A stretch of DNA of 28,121 nucleotides from Bacteroidota bacterium (GCA_021789755.1 JAJYJD010000010.1:1-28121), one strand, 5' to 3'. Positions 8,070 to 17,104 are shown, numbered from the stretch's first letter. Made by a program: numbers and translations. Notes: generated by a model not told the origin, from the letters alone.

Positions 8070-8098
8070 TCCCGACCCAAAATAACCGTATGTCGGGA
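8070..8098. other. Hairpin with CCCGAC/GTCGGG arms
   Basis: TCCCGAC (8070-8076) pairs with GTCGGGA (8092-8098) around a 15-nt loop, between the convergent MFS and asd genes. On the minus strand an AT-rich, T-containing stretch follows at some distance, so it may help end asd transcription; there is no tight T tract. Confidence 0.4.
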
Positions 8099-8163
8099 CG
8101 GCAATGAGGAAATATTGGATTGATGCCTGCCCGACGGAGACTGCCTCCGGCGGACGCAGACGG

Positions 8164-8195
8164 GGAATAATGGATTATTACATTGGTGGATTGTC
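8164..8195. repeat. Second GGAATAAT-type 8-nt repeat
   Basis: GGAATAAT, GGATTATT, ACATTGGT and GGATTGTC follow in 8-nt phase. Between this and the 7999 array lies a G/C-rich segment (8123-8164) built from CCTGCC, CCGACGG and CTCCGGCGG pieces. Confidence 0.55.
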
Positions 8196-8214
8196 GGTCT
8201 CCCCGACCGAACAA
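8191..8214 (-). terminator. Hairpin abutting the asd stop codon
   Basis: TTGTCGGTC (8191-8199) pairs with GACCGAACAA (8205-8214) with one bulged A and a short C-rich loop. It starts immediately after the asd stop. It lacks a U tract, so it may be a processing or 3'-end stabilising structure rather than a true terminator. Confidence 0.4.
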
Positions 8215-9228
8215 TCAGTGTCCTCGCCCCTGGTCTCTTCCTTTTATTAATTCTTCTGCGATTTGCACTGCGTTCGTCGCGGCGCCCTTCCTGATGTTGT
8301 CGGAAACGATCCACATGTTGAGCGAGTTGGGAGCGCTGCTGTCGATCCTCATGCGTCCGACAAAAACTTCGTCCTTGTCGTAGGCATTGATAGGCATCGG
8401 ATAGAGATTCTTCGACGGGTCGTCTTCGACGACAATACCCGGTGACTTCTTCAGGAGCTGGATAACATCCTTCAATACGTATGGTTTCTCGAACTGTATA
8501 TTCACGCTCTCGCTGTGTCCGCCGAACACCGGCACGCGCACACACGTCGGGCTGACCTTTATCGAGTTGTCTCCCATGATCTTCGTCGTTTCGAAGATCA
8601 TCTTGAATTCTTCTTTCGTGTAACCATCCTCGAGGAACACATCGATGTGGGGGAGGCAGTTGAACGCGATCCTGTGTGGAAACTTGTGCGTCTCACCATG
8701 CTTCTTGCCGAGTTCCTCGTCGAGCTGATCCACGCCTTTCTGACCTGCCCCTGTCACGGACTGATACGTCGATACCACGACCCGCCTGATCTTGTATTTG
8801 TCATGGAGCGGCTTCAGCACCACCACCATCTGAATTGTCGAGCAGTTCGGGTTCGCGATAATTCCATGATGCTTGAATATATCGTCCCGGTTCACTTCCG
8901 GAACGACGAGCGGGATCTCCGGATCCATCCGCCATGCGCTGCTGTTGTCGATCACCACCGTTCCGGCCTTTGCCGCGATCGGGGCGAACTCCCTGCTGAC
9001 AGTCGCTCCCGCAGAAAAAAGTGCGATCTCTATTCCCTTGAAACTGTGCTGCGTTAATTCTTTTACTTTTATCTTCTTTCCTTTGAAGGAAATCTCTTTG
9101 CCTGCCGATCGCTTCGAAGCTAACGGGGTAAGTGTCCTCACGGGGAATTTGTGTTCTTCAAGAACCTGCGTCATCTTTCGTCCTACTAGTCCTGTCGCAC
9201 CGACTACCGCTACATCATACGATTTCAT
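8215..9228 (-). CDS. asd: Aspartate-semialdehyde dehydrogenase
   Basis: This enzyme converts L-aspartyl-4-phosphate and NADPH to L-aspartate-4-semialdehyde, the branch point to lysine, threonine and methionine. The 337-aa product has the NADP-binding GATGLVG (10-16), the catalytic Cys129 in NPNCST, Gln156 in YQSVTG, Arg231 and the acid/base His238 in RVPVFGGHSES. Length and motifs fit the common bacterial Asd family. The ATG at 9228 begins MKSYDVAVVGATG, the family N-terminus; an upstream extension of the same frame to 9330 is not family-like. It is the last gene of the lysC-lysA-asd run, with a 113-nt gap holding a small hairpin after lysA. Confidence 0.97.
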   Translation of the reverse strand: MKSYDVAVVGATGLVGRKMTQVLEEHKFPVRTLTPLASKRSAGKEISFKGKKIKVKELTQHSFKGIEIALFSAGATVSREFAPIAAKAGTVVIDNSSAWRMDPEIPLVVPEVNRDDIFKHHGIIANPNCSTIQMVVVLKPLHDKYKIRRVVVSTYQSVTGAGQKGVDQLDEELGKKHGETHKFPHRIAFNCLPHIDVFLEDGYTKEEFKMIFETTKIMGDNSIKVSPTCVRVPVFGGHSESVNIQFEKPYVLKDVIQLLKKSPGIVVEDDPSKNLYPMPINAYDKDEVFVGRMRIDSSAPNSLNMWIVSDNIRKGAATNAVQIAEELIKGRDQGRGH

Positions 9229-9272
9229 CTTTCCGATTTTCCTTTTGTAATGTCTCTCAAGGTAGTGTTCAC

Positions 9273-9285
9273 CCGACCGGGTCGG
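9273..9285. other. Short CCGAC/GTCGG hairpin between lysA and asd
   Basis: CCGAC, CGG, GTCGG: a 5-bp stem with a 3-nt loop in the lysA-asd gap. It may be a processing or attenuation structure, or one more member of the CCGAC/GTCGG hairpins seen in other gaps. Confidence 0.3.
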
Positions 9286-9341
9286 TCCGGAATCATGTCT
9301 TCGAACTCTTCCGGATAGTTCAAATAACAAAAAGTCCCGGT

Positions 9342-10613
9342 TTAAATCAAATCCTCGAGGGTTTCGCGATCCCGCACGACTCGCGCATAATCTTTTTCCA
9401 CTAAAATTTCGGCGGGCTTAGGGCGGGAATTGTAATTCGAAGCGATGGAATAGCCGTAAGCGCCGACCGTCAGGATGGCAACCAGGTTGCCTCTCTTCAG
9501 AGAAGGGAGGTCCCTTTGCACGGCGAAAGCATCCGTAGTCTCACAGACCGGTCCGACGACGTCGACCGGCGAGAACCCCGAATTTTTCAACTCAGCCGGG
9601 ACAATCTGGTGATAAGCGGAATAGAGTGCGTGTCTCATCATGTCGTTCATGCCGGCATCGACTACGACGAATGTTCTCTCCGCCGATTCTTTCCTGTACA
9701 ACACGCGGGTCAGCAGTACGCCGGACTCGGCAACGACGTACCTGCCGGGTTCGATCAGAATTTCGCATCCCGGTAAGGAGAGCTTATCCTTTATGGCCTT
9801 TGCCAGCGAGTCGAGATCGATGCACTGCTCTTCCTTCGTCTCCACCGGCAGCAATTTGTGCCTGATGGCATTTCTGTATCGGACTCCGATTCCGCCGCCG
9901 ACGTCTATCTGCCTGATTCGTATTCCTTCCCTCTTCAGACCTAGAACGAATTTTCTGATGGATTCGGCAGCCTCCACGAAGGGGGCGTGCTCGGTCAGCT
10001 GTGAGCCGATGTGCGAATGTATCCCGATAAGTTCGACATTTTTCATCTTCACGGCACGTTTCGCGGTTTCCGCCGCACGGTCTATGTTGATGCCGAACTT
10101 GTTTTCTTTCAGGCCGGTCGAGATATGGGGGTGCGTGCGCGCGTCCACGTCCGGGTTTATTCTGAGCGAAACGCGGGCGGTCCGGCCGAGCGCCGCGGCG
10201 CGCTGTGAAACGATGGTCAGCTCTTCGTCGGACTCGACGATTATGGTTCCGATATCGCGGCCGACGGCAAAATCTATGTCATGGTCCGTCTTGCCGACTC
10301 CGGCGAGGGAGATCGAGGCAGGGCGGAACCCGCTTCGGAGCGCAAGGAAAATTTCGCCCGCGGAAACCGTGTCGGCGCCTCCTCCAAGCGCACTTATATA
10401 TCTGAGTACTTCCGGGTTTGAGTTTGCCTTCAATGCGTACAGTATTTTTGCATGGGGGATTATGCCGAATGCTCTTTCCAGATTTCTGAAGTTATTCGCT
10501 ATTTGATTTGCGCTGTAGACGTATAGAGGTGTCCCATACTTATCCGCAAGGTCCGTGGCCGGGATATCCTCAATAAAGAGCCTGTTGTCCTGAAAACTGA
10601 TTTTGTCTGTCAT
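9342..10613 (-). CDS. lysA: Diaminopimelate decarboxylase
   Basis: This PLP enzyme decarboxylates meso-diaminopimelate to L-lysine. The 423-aa product is a fold-type III (alanine-racemase-like) decarboxylase: PLP lysine Lys62 in YALKAN, HSHIGSQ, the phosphate-binding GGGIG, EPGRYVV, the active-site Cys in GPVCETTDAF, and the late AYGYS block. Length is typical (about 415-425). It is a stand-alone enzyme, not fused to aspartokinase as in some bacteria. The lysC stop is 35 nt upstream, which supports co-transcription. The start ATG at 10613 has only a weak AAGAG in front. Confidence 0.97.
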   Translation of the reverse strand: MTDKISFQDNRLFIEDIPATDLADKYGTPLYVYSANQIANNFRNLERAFGIIPHAKILYALKANSNPEVLRYISALGGGADTVSAGEIFLALRSGFRPASISLAGVGKTDHDIDFAVGRDIGTIIVESDEELTIVSQRAAALGRTARVSLRINPDVDARTHPHISTGLKENKFGINIDRAAETAKRAVKMKNVELIGIHSHIGSQLTEHAPFVEAAESIRKFVLGLKREGIRIRQIDVGGGIGVRYRNAIRHKLLPVETKEEQCIDLDSLAKAIKDKLSLPGCEILIEPGRYVVAESGVLLTRVLYRKESAERTFVVVDAGMNDMMRHALYSAYHQIVPAELKNSGFSPVDVVGPVCETTDAFAVQRDLPSLKRGNLVAILTVGAYGYSIASNYNSRPKPAEILVEKDYARVVRDRETLEDLI

Positions 10614-10648
10614 CTCTTATGCTTTTTAAACCGCAATGTTTGGCCCGA

Positions 10649-12040
10649 TCAGTCGAAAATGTCGCCGGACAATCCGGGCGAAGAGGGATTGGCGAAAAGT
10701 TCTGTGTGCAGCTGCCTTACCGCTTGCTCGATGTCGTTCTCATCAACGACAAAGCCGATGTTGATCTCGGACGCCCCCTGTGAGATCATATTGATACGGA
10801 TGTCCTTGAGCGCGGAAAAAATTCTCCCGACAATGCCTGGACTGTGCCTGATGTTTTCGCCCACGACGCAAACAATGGCTTTTCCGCCGGACGATGAAAT
10901 TTCGGCGAACTCCGAGATCTCTCCCTTGAGCCCGTCGAGGTCTGAGATGTGTTCGGTCGCCACCGTGACGCTTACATCGCTCGTTGCGACGGCATGGGCG
11001 ATTACATGGTATTTGTTGAACACGGCGAAAACCGCTTCCAGGAAATCCGGTGCCAGAAACATGCGGCTCGATTCGAGCTTGAGGAGGGTCAGGTGCTCCT
11101 TGTATGCGATCGATTTTGCGACCGATTCGTCGTTCCCATCTCCTTTTGTAATAAGAGTGCCGCGGTACGACGGGTTCCGTGAATTCCTCACGTACACCGG
11201 TATGCTTTTGTCGATCGCAGGCAGAATCGACTTGGGGTGAAGGACCCTCGCGCCGAAATAGGCGAGCTCGGAGGCCTCGTTGAATGTCATCCTCTTGATT
11301 CGTCTCGCGGCCGGGATTATCGACGGGTCGGCTGTCAATACCCCGTCTACGTCCGTCCAGATCTGGATCTCGGCGGCGTCGAGCAGCGAACCGACGATTG
11401 ACGCGGAGTAGTCGGAACCGCCTCTCCCGATCGTCGTCGCGATCCCTTTGCCGTTGGACCCCACAAAACCCTGCGTGACGACCACGTAGCCGTTCAACAC
11501 CAGCGGCACCAGAAGCTTCTTCGACATCTCTTCCACGACGGGGAGAATCGGCGCAGCTTTCGTGAAATTGTCGTCTGTGATCATGAATTCCCGCGCGTCG
11601 ACCAGCATCGATCTCATCGACATCTCCTCCATCGCCTGGGCGATGATCATCGATGATAGCCGCTCGCCGTAGGAAGCAATAGTGTCGACCGACCTGTGTG
11701 TCAGCTCCCCGAGGACTGATATGGCCTGTGAGAGGTTCTTCAGCTCGTGAGCGTAAACAGAGATCTTTCCCTTCAGATAGTTCTTGGGCAGGTCCGACCG
11801 GATCAGATCGTCGACCAGCTTCTCGTGCCTCGTTCGAATAGCTGTGATGAGATCGTTCGCCTCGTCCTTCTTTCCGTCGGCGGAGAGGGTGGCTATCCCG
11901 AGAAGTTGATTGGTAACGCCGGCACATGCGGACACGAAGACAATCGGCTGTCTCGGCGTCTCAGATTTGACGATTTCAATTACTCTGCGGATCGAGTCGG
12001 AATCCTCTACCGAGGTTCCGCCGAACTTCATTACGATCAT
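10649..12040 (-). CDS. lysC: Monofunctional aspartokinase
   Basis: Phosphorylates L-aspartate with ATP, the committed step of the aspartate family. The 463-aa product begins MIVMKFGGTSV (amino-acid kinase signature), contains GRGGSDYSA and WTDVDGVLTADP in the kinase domain and FNEASELAYFGARVLHP near its end. About 150 C-terminal residues form two ACT domains (for example VVGENIRHSPGIVGRIF and INMISQGASEINIGF), the usual site of lysine or threonine feedback. There is no homoserine dehydrogenase or LysA fusion. The 91-nt gap to the preceding M50 gene is too short for a lysine riboswitch, and none is recognisable. Feedback specificity cannot be read from the sequence by eye. Confidence 0.97.
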   Translation of the reverse strand: MIVMKFGGTSVEDSDSIRRVIEIVKSETPRQPIVFVSACAGVTNQLLGIATLSADGKKDEANDLITAIRTRHEKLVDDLIRSDLPKNYLKGKISVYAHELKNLSQAISVLGELTHRSVDTIASYGERLSSMIIAQAMEEMSMRSMLVDAREFMITDDNFTKAAPILPVVEEMSKKLLVPLVLNGYVVVTQGFVGSNGKGIATTIGRGGSDYSASIVGSLLDAAEIQIWTDVDGVLTADPSIIPAARRIKRMTFNEASELAYFGARVLHPKSILPAIDKSIPVYVRNSRNPSYRGTLITKGDGNDESVAKSIAYKEHLTLLKLESSRMFLAPDFLEAVFAVFNKYHVIAHAVATSDVSVTVATEHISDLDGLKGEISEFAEISSSGGKAIVCVVGENIRHSPGIVGRIFSALKDIRINMISQGASEINIGFVVDENDIEQAVRQLHTELFANPSSPGLSGDIFD

Positions 12041-12131
12041 TCTGGATTCTTGCTTCCGATTGCTGTAGCCGACCGGTTACCGTGAAAGCAGGGCACTGCG
12101 GGGTTTCCGCGCCATGGTCTCATTTTAGTGT

Positions 12132-12794
12132 TCATGCGAAAGATATGACAAATCTGTAAAGCGGGGCATAAAAGAAGCTGATCGCTGCGTTGAAGATCGC
12201 GAGGAACGAGGGTACCTGCATAAGCATGATTATCAGGAAAATCCCGACAAATCCTATCCTGCTGTATGCGGCAGCGGCCGATTCCGGAAGGAAGGAGGCG
12301 AGAACGTGCGAACCGTCGAGCGGCGGGATAGGAACCAGGTTGAACACGCCCAGTACAACGTTCAGATAAATCCCGCCAAAAAACATCTTCAACAGGAAGA
12401 CATAAAAGGTCGAGGCCGAAGCCGTGGGTCCGATGAGCGGCTGTAACTGGAGAAGACCGATGGTAATAATGGCATAGGCCAAAGCCATGAGTAGATTGGA
12501 GAGCGGTCCGGCTGCTGAAACAATCATTTCATCTCTCCTGTAGTCGGAAAAATTCATAGGATTTACCGGGACCGGTTTCGCCCAGGCAATGAACACCTGT
12601 CCGACGCTGAGAAGCGAGATGAGCGGGATGATTATCGATCCCCAAAGGTCGATGTGCGGAATCGGGTTGAGCGTCAACCTTCCGGAATCGCGCGCGGTGG
12701 GGTCGCCGAGCTTCAGCGCTGCATAGCCGTGCGAGATCTCATGTACGATCACCGAGAACAGTAAAATAGGGAGTATGTAAAGCTCACGTAGCAT
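12132..12794 (-). CDS. M50-family (site-2 protease) membrane metalloprotease
   Basis: The 220-aa product has five to six membrane segments, zinc-binding HEISH (His18-Glu19-His22) in the first and the second M50 signature NLVPIPPLDGSHVL further on. There is no PDZ or CBS domain. Proteins of this compact group (the so-called YwhC/FwdE-like rhomboid-independent S2P subset) cut substrates within the membrane; natural targets are mostly unknown. The ATG at 12794 lies inside the recombinase gene: the two overlap by 11 nt, and AAGAGG sits 5-6 nt upstream, so translation is probably coupled. Confidence 0.93.
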   Translation of the reverse strand: MLRELYILPILLFSVIVHEISHGYAALKLGDPTARDSGRLTLNPIPHIDLWGSIIIPLISLLSVGQVFIAWAKPVPVNPMNFSDYRRDEMIVSAAGPLSNLLMALAYAIITIGLLQLQPLIGPTASASTFYVFLLKMFFGGIYLNVVLGVFNLVPIPPLDGSHVLASFLPESAAAAYSRIGFVGIFLIIMLMQVPSFLAIFNAAISFFYAPLYRFVISFA

Positions 12795-13704
12795 ATTTTC
12801 CTCTTGGATGGAACTTCTCTAAAACGTCTCTAAGGTAACTCCTGTCGAGATGAAGGTATATCTGGGTCGTGCCGATGTCGCTGTGACCGAGCATTTCCTG
12901 GACGGCACGTATGTCGGCGCCGCCTTCGAGCAGATGGGTTGCAAAGGTGTGCCTCAGCGTATGGGGATGTATCTCTTTCTTTATGTTTGCTTCCCTGGAA
13001 TATTTCCGGAGCATTCTCCAGATGGAAACCCTGGAAATTCTTCCGCCCCGGGAATTCATGAAAATCAGATCGCCGGTCGCCGATTGCACCGGAGCGCGAT
13101 GCCTGTCCGATGTCGATGCCTGCAGGGCTCTGTCGTACCGCTCGATCCAATCGACTGCGATGTTGCCTATCGGGATGATTCTCTCCTTCGATCCCTTGCC
13201 GAATACCCTGATGACATTCTCGCTTTTAATTAAATCTCTTTTCTTGAGATTAACAAGCTCGCTCACTCTTACACCGGTTGCGTACAAAGTCTCGATGATG
13301 GCACGGTCGCGTATGCCGAGTGTCGATTTCGTGTCGGGAGCTCCTATGAGCCTTTCCATTTCATCCCTGCTCAGTACGACCGGGAGTTTTTTCGTCGGCC
13401 TGGGCCGGTCGAGGTTTGCTGTCGGATCGATCTCCGACATCTTTCTGAAGACGAGAAACTTGTGGAGGTTCTTTACCGCGGAGAAATTGCGCGCGATGCT
13501 GCTCTGTTTCAACCCGAGGTCGAAAAGCGCCTTGAAATAATTCCTGACTTCCGACCTGGAGATTTCATTCAAACCGGCGGCTCCGCGCGACTCCATGAAC
13601 CCGGAGTAGCGGTTGAGGTCGTTCCGGTAAGACCCAAGGCTGTTGTCCGAAAGCCCCTTCTCGAATTTCATGTATTCAAAAAAGAGGTCGAGTTGACCCT
13701 GCAT
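12784..13704 (-). CDS. xerD: Tyrosine site-specific recombinase, XerC/XerD family
   Basis: Xer recombinases resolve chromosome dimers at dif. The 306-aa product has an N-terminal SAM-like core-binding domain (about 5-90) and a catalytic domain with all active residues: Arg146 in ATGVRVSEL, Lys170 in VFGKGSKER, His248 and Arg251 in HTLRHTFATHLL, His274 in LGHSDIGTTQIY and Tyr283. The LGHSDIGTTQIY wording is nearer XerD than XerC, but the split is not certain outside Proteobacteria. I chose the ATG at 13704 because it yields the usual 300-residue length; the frame is open further upstream into the preceding gene. A housekeeping position between other conserved genes, with no att repeats nearby, argues against a phage or integron integrase. 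Confidence 0.93.
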   Translation of the reverse strand: MQGQLDLFFEYMKFEKGLSDNSLGSYRNDLNRYSGFMESRGAAGLNEISRSEVRNYFKALFDLGLKQSSIARNFSAVKNLHKFLVFRKMSEIDPTANLDRPRPTKKLPVVLSRDEMERLIGAPDTKSTLGIRDRAIIETLYATGVRVSELVNLKKRDLIKSENVIRVFGKGSKERIIPIGNIAVDWIERYDRALQASTSDRHRAPVQSATGDLIFMNSRGGRISRVSIWRMLRKYSREANIKKEIHPHTLRHTFATHLLEGGADIRAVQEMLGHSDIGTTQIYLHLDRSYLRDVLEKFHPRGKYAT

Positions 13705-13783
13705 GTGGGAATCCACAGCGCGGTGATCGGAAGTTTTCCTGTTCAGTTCGGGCACGGCCTCTTTTCTTGTTGGGGAAGGATGT

Positions 13784-16198
13784 CTATTTCCTGCGCGGGC
13801 GCTTCGTGGCATGTGCGGGACGGGCACGCCGCTTCTTCCTTGTCAGTCCAGGAGCAGGTGGCGGGGCAAGCTCGTCCAATTCCTGCTGGCTCAAATCTAC
13901 AACCGGCTCCGGTATATCATCTCCTTTGGCGGCCTTGTCCATCTCGGGACCGGATCTCTGCTCGGGATATTCGATGCGCTTATGGTAAATCCCGGAGAGA
14001 ACCGCGAGGAAGTTCTCCTTGATCTTCGTTAGATCACTGAAAGTGAGATTCGTTTCGTCGAGTTGTCCCTCCTCGTACCTGCTTTTCACGATCGCATCGA
14101 TCATGGAGACGATATTGCCCATCGATCTCTCCTTCAAAGCGCGCGTGGCGGCCTCTACCGAATCGGCAAGCATCACTATCGCCGTCTCTTTCGACCGGGG
14201 TTTCGGTCCTTCGTACCTGTAGTCGTCCTCGCTTACGTCTCCGGTTGCGAATGGTCTTCTCAAAGCCTTGCCGTAAAAATATGCGACCAGTGTCGTCCCA
14301 TGATGCATCGGTATAAAATCCAGGATACGCTGTGGAAGATGATATTTCCTGCCGAGCTCGATCCCATCGGAAACGTGTGACATCACCATCTCCACGCTGA
14401 TATCGGGCGGGAGCCAGTCATGCTTCGATTTATTCGAATCCATCGTATTCTCGATGAAATACTCGGGCTTCAGGGTCTTTCCGATGTCATGGTAATATGC
14501 ACCCACGCGCGCCAAAATGGAATTCGCGCCGACAGCCTCCGCCGCTTTTTCGGCGAGCGTTCCTACAATGATCGAGTGATGGAAAGTGCCGGGAGACTTC
14601 TGGGAGAGTTCGCGCAGGAGAGGCTGGTTGAAGTCCGACAACTCGAGGAGCGTAAGATCTGTGGCTATGTTGAAAACCTTCTCGAAGAAAATCAGCAGCC
14701 CGAAGGTGATGATAGGTGAAAGTACCGAGTTGACGGCGATGAGCGAGAAATCGGCGAGGATGGCGTTGGGATCCTCGGCTCTCTGGAACGAGACGGCGAG
14801 CGTTGCTACGGCGTAGCCGAGGAAAATGAATACCAGGCTTCTGAAGATCTGGGTCCTGTTCTTGATGTCGCGGACCGTGTAGACTGCCAGTGCCCCTGCA
14901 CTGAGCGCGGTGAATGCAGCGCTGAAGTCGTTGCCTTTCATCGCGCCGACGAGCAGGGCGATTGCCACCGTCGCCTGAAACGCGACACGCGAATCGAATA
15001 CTATCGTCAGTATCATCGATGCCGCCGGCACAAGGACAAGGTACTCCACGGGGAGCGCCGTCTGAGCCGTGAAGGCGAAATACATCAACAATGCCTCGAA
15101 GATGATGAGCACGGCAATCAACAGGAGCATCTTGTTGTTGTAGAAGATTTTTTTCCTGAAGAGGAAGAGGTAGATGCTCAGGAGGCCGATGATGACGAGC
15201 ATCATCAGGAACTTCCCGCCGTATTGCAGCATGATATCCGCCGCCCCCGTCCTCTCCTGGAGCGCTTTCTCAAGCGAATCGAGCTTGAGCTTGATATCAC
15301 TGGTGATGCGGTCGTGCTTGCCGATGATCCGTTCGTTCTCCTTCACGAAGCCGATGGTTTTTGGAACGAGGTCCACCGCGGCGTTTATCTCGCGCTGTGT
15401 CTGTGAGCGGTTGTAGGAAAGGTTGGGAAGAACCTGCGCGGTAATGGCGGTCGAGAGGATCTGCGCCGTGGCAGTATCCCCCTTGAGTATGCTTAACGCC
15501 GCGAGGTCGAGCTGGTTTGCGATATCCTGCAGAGTCAGCACCTGCTCGAGCGGGATCGGGGTTTCCGAATTCCTGAGACGTACGACGATTACCGAGGATC
15601 CTACCTGATCCCTCGGCCTGTCGATGATTCCGGTCTGATAGTCGCTCGCAAGTATCGAAGTGACCGTGGGAGTGAGTGAACTTATTCGCCTGAGTGTAAT
15701 CGGCCTGCGGTAGATGTTTACAAGAAGCTGACGCCAGTCGGAACTTGAGAATTTGTAGGGAAAATTCTCAAGTATATCGTATAGAGCCGCAGAATCTCTC
15801 GTGAACAGCGCCCGGTTCCTCTCCCTTTCCATCCTCAGTTGCAGCTCGATAGCGTTCTGAACCTGCGAGATAAATGCGGCCACCGAGTCGATGCGGTATC
15901 TCTCTATCTCTACGCGGTCGAACACGGGCTTCACGTTCTCAACCGCCGCCTTCACTTCCTTCTGGTACTCGGTCGGGTCCTTATAAATCGGGAAAGAGAA
16001 CGGCGCGATGACGTCGTCGTGTGTCCAGATGGTCCCGACATCGTAATGAATCGTCAGCTGGCTCTGCGAGGGTGCAAGGAAAGTCACGGCGAGGACGAGC
16101 CCGATCAAAAGCGCGACTTTAATCGTTATGCTTCTCTCATAGTCTATGCCTCTGAGGCTGCGGAGAGAGTGTTTCAGTTTCGCGAGCAAATCGGTCAT
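13784..16198 (-). CDS. pgpH: 7TM-HD membrane phosphodiesterase, PgpH-like
   Basis: The 804-aa product has one N-terminal membrane segment (about 26-42), a long extracytoplasmic region (about 45-325, 7TMR-HDED type), a cluster of roughly seven membrane segments (about 328-530) and a cytoplasmic HD domain with FHHSIIVGTLAEKA, His570-Asp571 in YYHDIGK, and MHHGT. It ends in a Pro-rich, strongly basic tail (RKKRRARPAHATKRPRRK). This is the order of the PgpH/YqfF family, which hydrolyses cyclic di-AMP in Firmicutes and is found in many other phyla. Its stop is 79 nt before the recombinase start, and it begins 7 nt after the HAD gene, so all are likely one transcript. Substrate is inferred from the family; no cyclase gene is in the window. 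Confidence 0.94.
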   Translation of the reverse strand: MTDLLAKLKHSLRSLRGIDYERSITIKVALLIGLVLAVTFLAPSQSQLTIHYDVGTIWTHDDVIAPFSFPIYKDPTEYQKEVKAAVENVKPVFDRVEIERYRIDSVAAFISQVQNAIELQLRMERERNRALFTRDSAALYDILENFPYKFSSSDWRQLLVNIYRRPITLRRISSLTPTVTSILASDYQTGIIDRPRDQVGSSVIVVRLRNSETPIPLEQVLTLQDIANQLDLAALSILKGDTATAQILSTAITAQVLPNLSYNRSQTQREINAAVDLVPKTIGFVKENERIIGKHDRITSDIKLKLDSLEKALQERTGAADIMLQYGGKFLMMLVIIGLLSIYLFLFRKKIFYNNKMLLLIAVLIIFEALLMYFAFTAQTALPVEYLVLVPAASMILTIVFDSRVAFQATVAIALLVGAMKGNDFSAAFTALSAGALAVYTVRDIKNRTQIFRSLVFIFLGYAVATLAVSFQRAEDPNAILADFSLIAVNSVLSPIITFGLLIFFEKVFNIATDLTLLELSDFNQPLLRELSQKSPGTFHHSIIVGTLAEKAAEAVGANSILARVGAYYHDIGKTLKPEYFIENTMDSNKSKHDWLPPDISVEMVMSHVSDGIELGRKYHLPQRILDFIPMHHGTTLVAYFYGKALRRPFATGDVSEDDYRYEGPKPRSKETAIVMLADSVEAATRALKERSMGNIVSMIDAIVKSRYEEGQLDETNLTFSDLTKIKENFLAVLSGIYHKRIEYPEQRSGPEMDKAAKGDDIPEPVVDLSQQELDELAPPPAPGLTRKKRRARPAHATKRPRRK

Positions 16199-16205
16199 AC
16201 TTTCG

Positions 16206-17075
16206 CTAATGCCGGCTGTTGTTTCTTATTTTGAAAATGAGGTCGAAAAACTCAGCGGCCCCGTTATCATCGTTGGTCGAATCGGTGACGAGATCTGCGT
16301 GTTCCTTCAATTCCCATACCGCGTTTTTCATCGCGACGCCTATCCCGGCGTGCTTGAACGCTTCCAGATCGTTCTGAAAATCTCCGAGGACTGCCACTTC
16401 GTTCCTGCCGACCCGGAAATATCTTTCAAGGTGCACGAGTCCCGTTGCTTTCGAATAACTCCTGTTCCTGATTTCGAGATACCACCTGTCACTGTGCTGG
16501 GAGCTGCGGTACACGTTCACCGTTACACCGGAGAAAAAACCGATCGCCTTGCGGGCTATTTCCTTGATCGTTCCCTTGGAGTCCGCACCGACGATTATTT
16601 GTATTGTCCTCTCGGCGTGCGACAGAAGGTCTTCTACGACGACTGTGTCGAGTTCGAGGCTGTCGATATAGCTTGGGAGCATGGTGTCCGATTCAAGACG
16701 CATCATTTTGTCGTCGACAAAGAGCGCCACGCTCGAAAACCTCTTCTCAGCCTCCGTGATCACAGTTCTGACCACGTCGGGCTTTATATAGCTTGCGAAT
16801 ATGTTCTCATCGCTGTGCGGTAACCTGATAAGTCCCCCGTCCATCGAAATAATGGGGGATTTCATGTCGAGCTCGTCGGCAATGCGTTCGGCCGATGAGT
16901 GGGCACGTGCGGTCATAATTGCCAGCCGCATTCCAAGCCCCTTCAGCTTGCGCACGCTTGCTTTGGTCACTTCCGAAATCTGTCCTTGATTGTTCAGCAA
17001 AGTCCCGTCGAGATCGGTCGCAATAAGTCTGATTTGTCTGAGTTTCCTGGTGAATTTCGGAGAAAGATTATCCAT
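16206..17075 (-). CDS. HAD-IIB (Cof-type) phosphatase
   Basis: The 289-aa product starts its core at DLDGT with Asp21 (nucleophile) and Asp23, has IMTAR as motif II, the Lys in SYSKATGL as motif III, and GDFQND as motif IV. An inserted alpha/beta cap between motifs II and III places it in the Cof/IIB branch, which dephosphorylates sugar phosphates, pyridoxal phosphate or FMN-like substrates. The exact substrate cannot be told. It is the first gene of the minus-strand run and shares a 271-nt divergent intergenic region with pfkA. Confidence 0.92.
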   Translation of the reverse strand: MDNLSPKFTRKLRQIRLIATDLDGTLLNNQGQISEVTKASVRKLKGLGMRLAIMTARAHSSAERIADELDMKSPIISMDGGLIRLPHSDENIFASYIKPDVVRTVITEAEKRFSSVALFVDDKMMRLESDTMLPSYIDSLELDTVVVEDLLSHAERTIQIIVGADSKGTIKEIARKAIGFFSGVTVNVYRSSQHSDRWYLEIRNRSYSKATGLVHLERYFRVGRNEVAVLGDFQNDLEAFKHAGIGVAMKNAVWELKEHADLVTDSTNDDNGAAEFFDLIFKIRNNSRH

Positions 17076-17104
17076 TACCGATTCGGTCGCTATGTATTGT
17101 TAAA

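Noticed and set aside
9640..10506. Ser-rich plus-strand open frame opposite lysA
   Set aside because: Antisense shadow of a GC-rich conserved gene; no ribosome site or recognisable domain.
10743..11927. Long Arg-rich open frame on the same strand as lysC
   Set aside because: It overlaps lysC in another frame, has extreme Arg content and no family motif; lysC is certain.
12041..12131. Lysine riboswitch before lysC
   Set aside because: The gap is 91 nt, shorter than the about 170-nt lysine riboswitch, and none of its conserved elements is visible.
12784..13704. Integrase of a mobile element
   Set aside because: The recombinase is Xer-like, sits among housekeeping genes, and no att-like direct repeats, tRNA target or cargo genes are seen.
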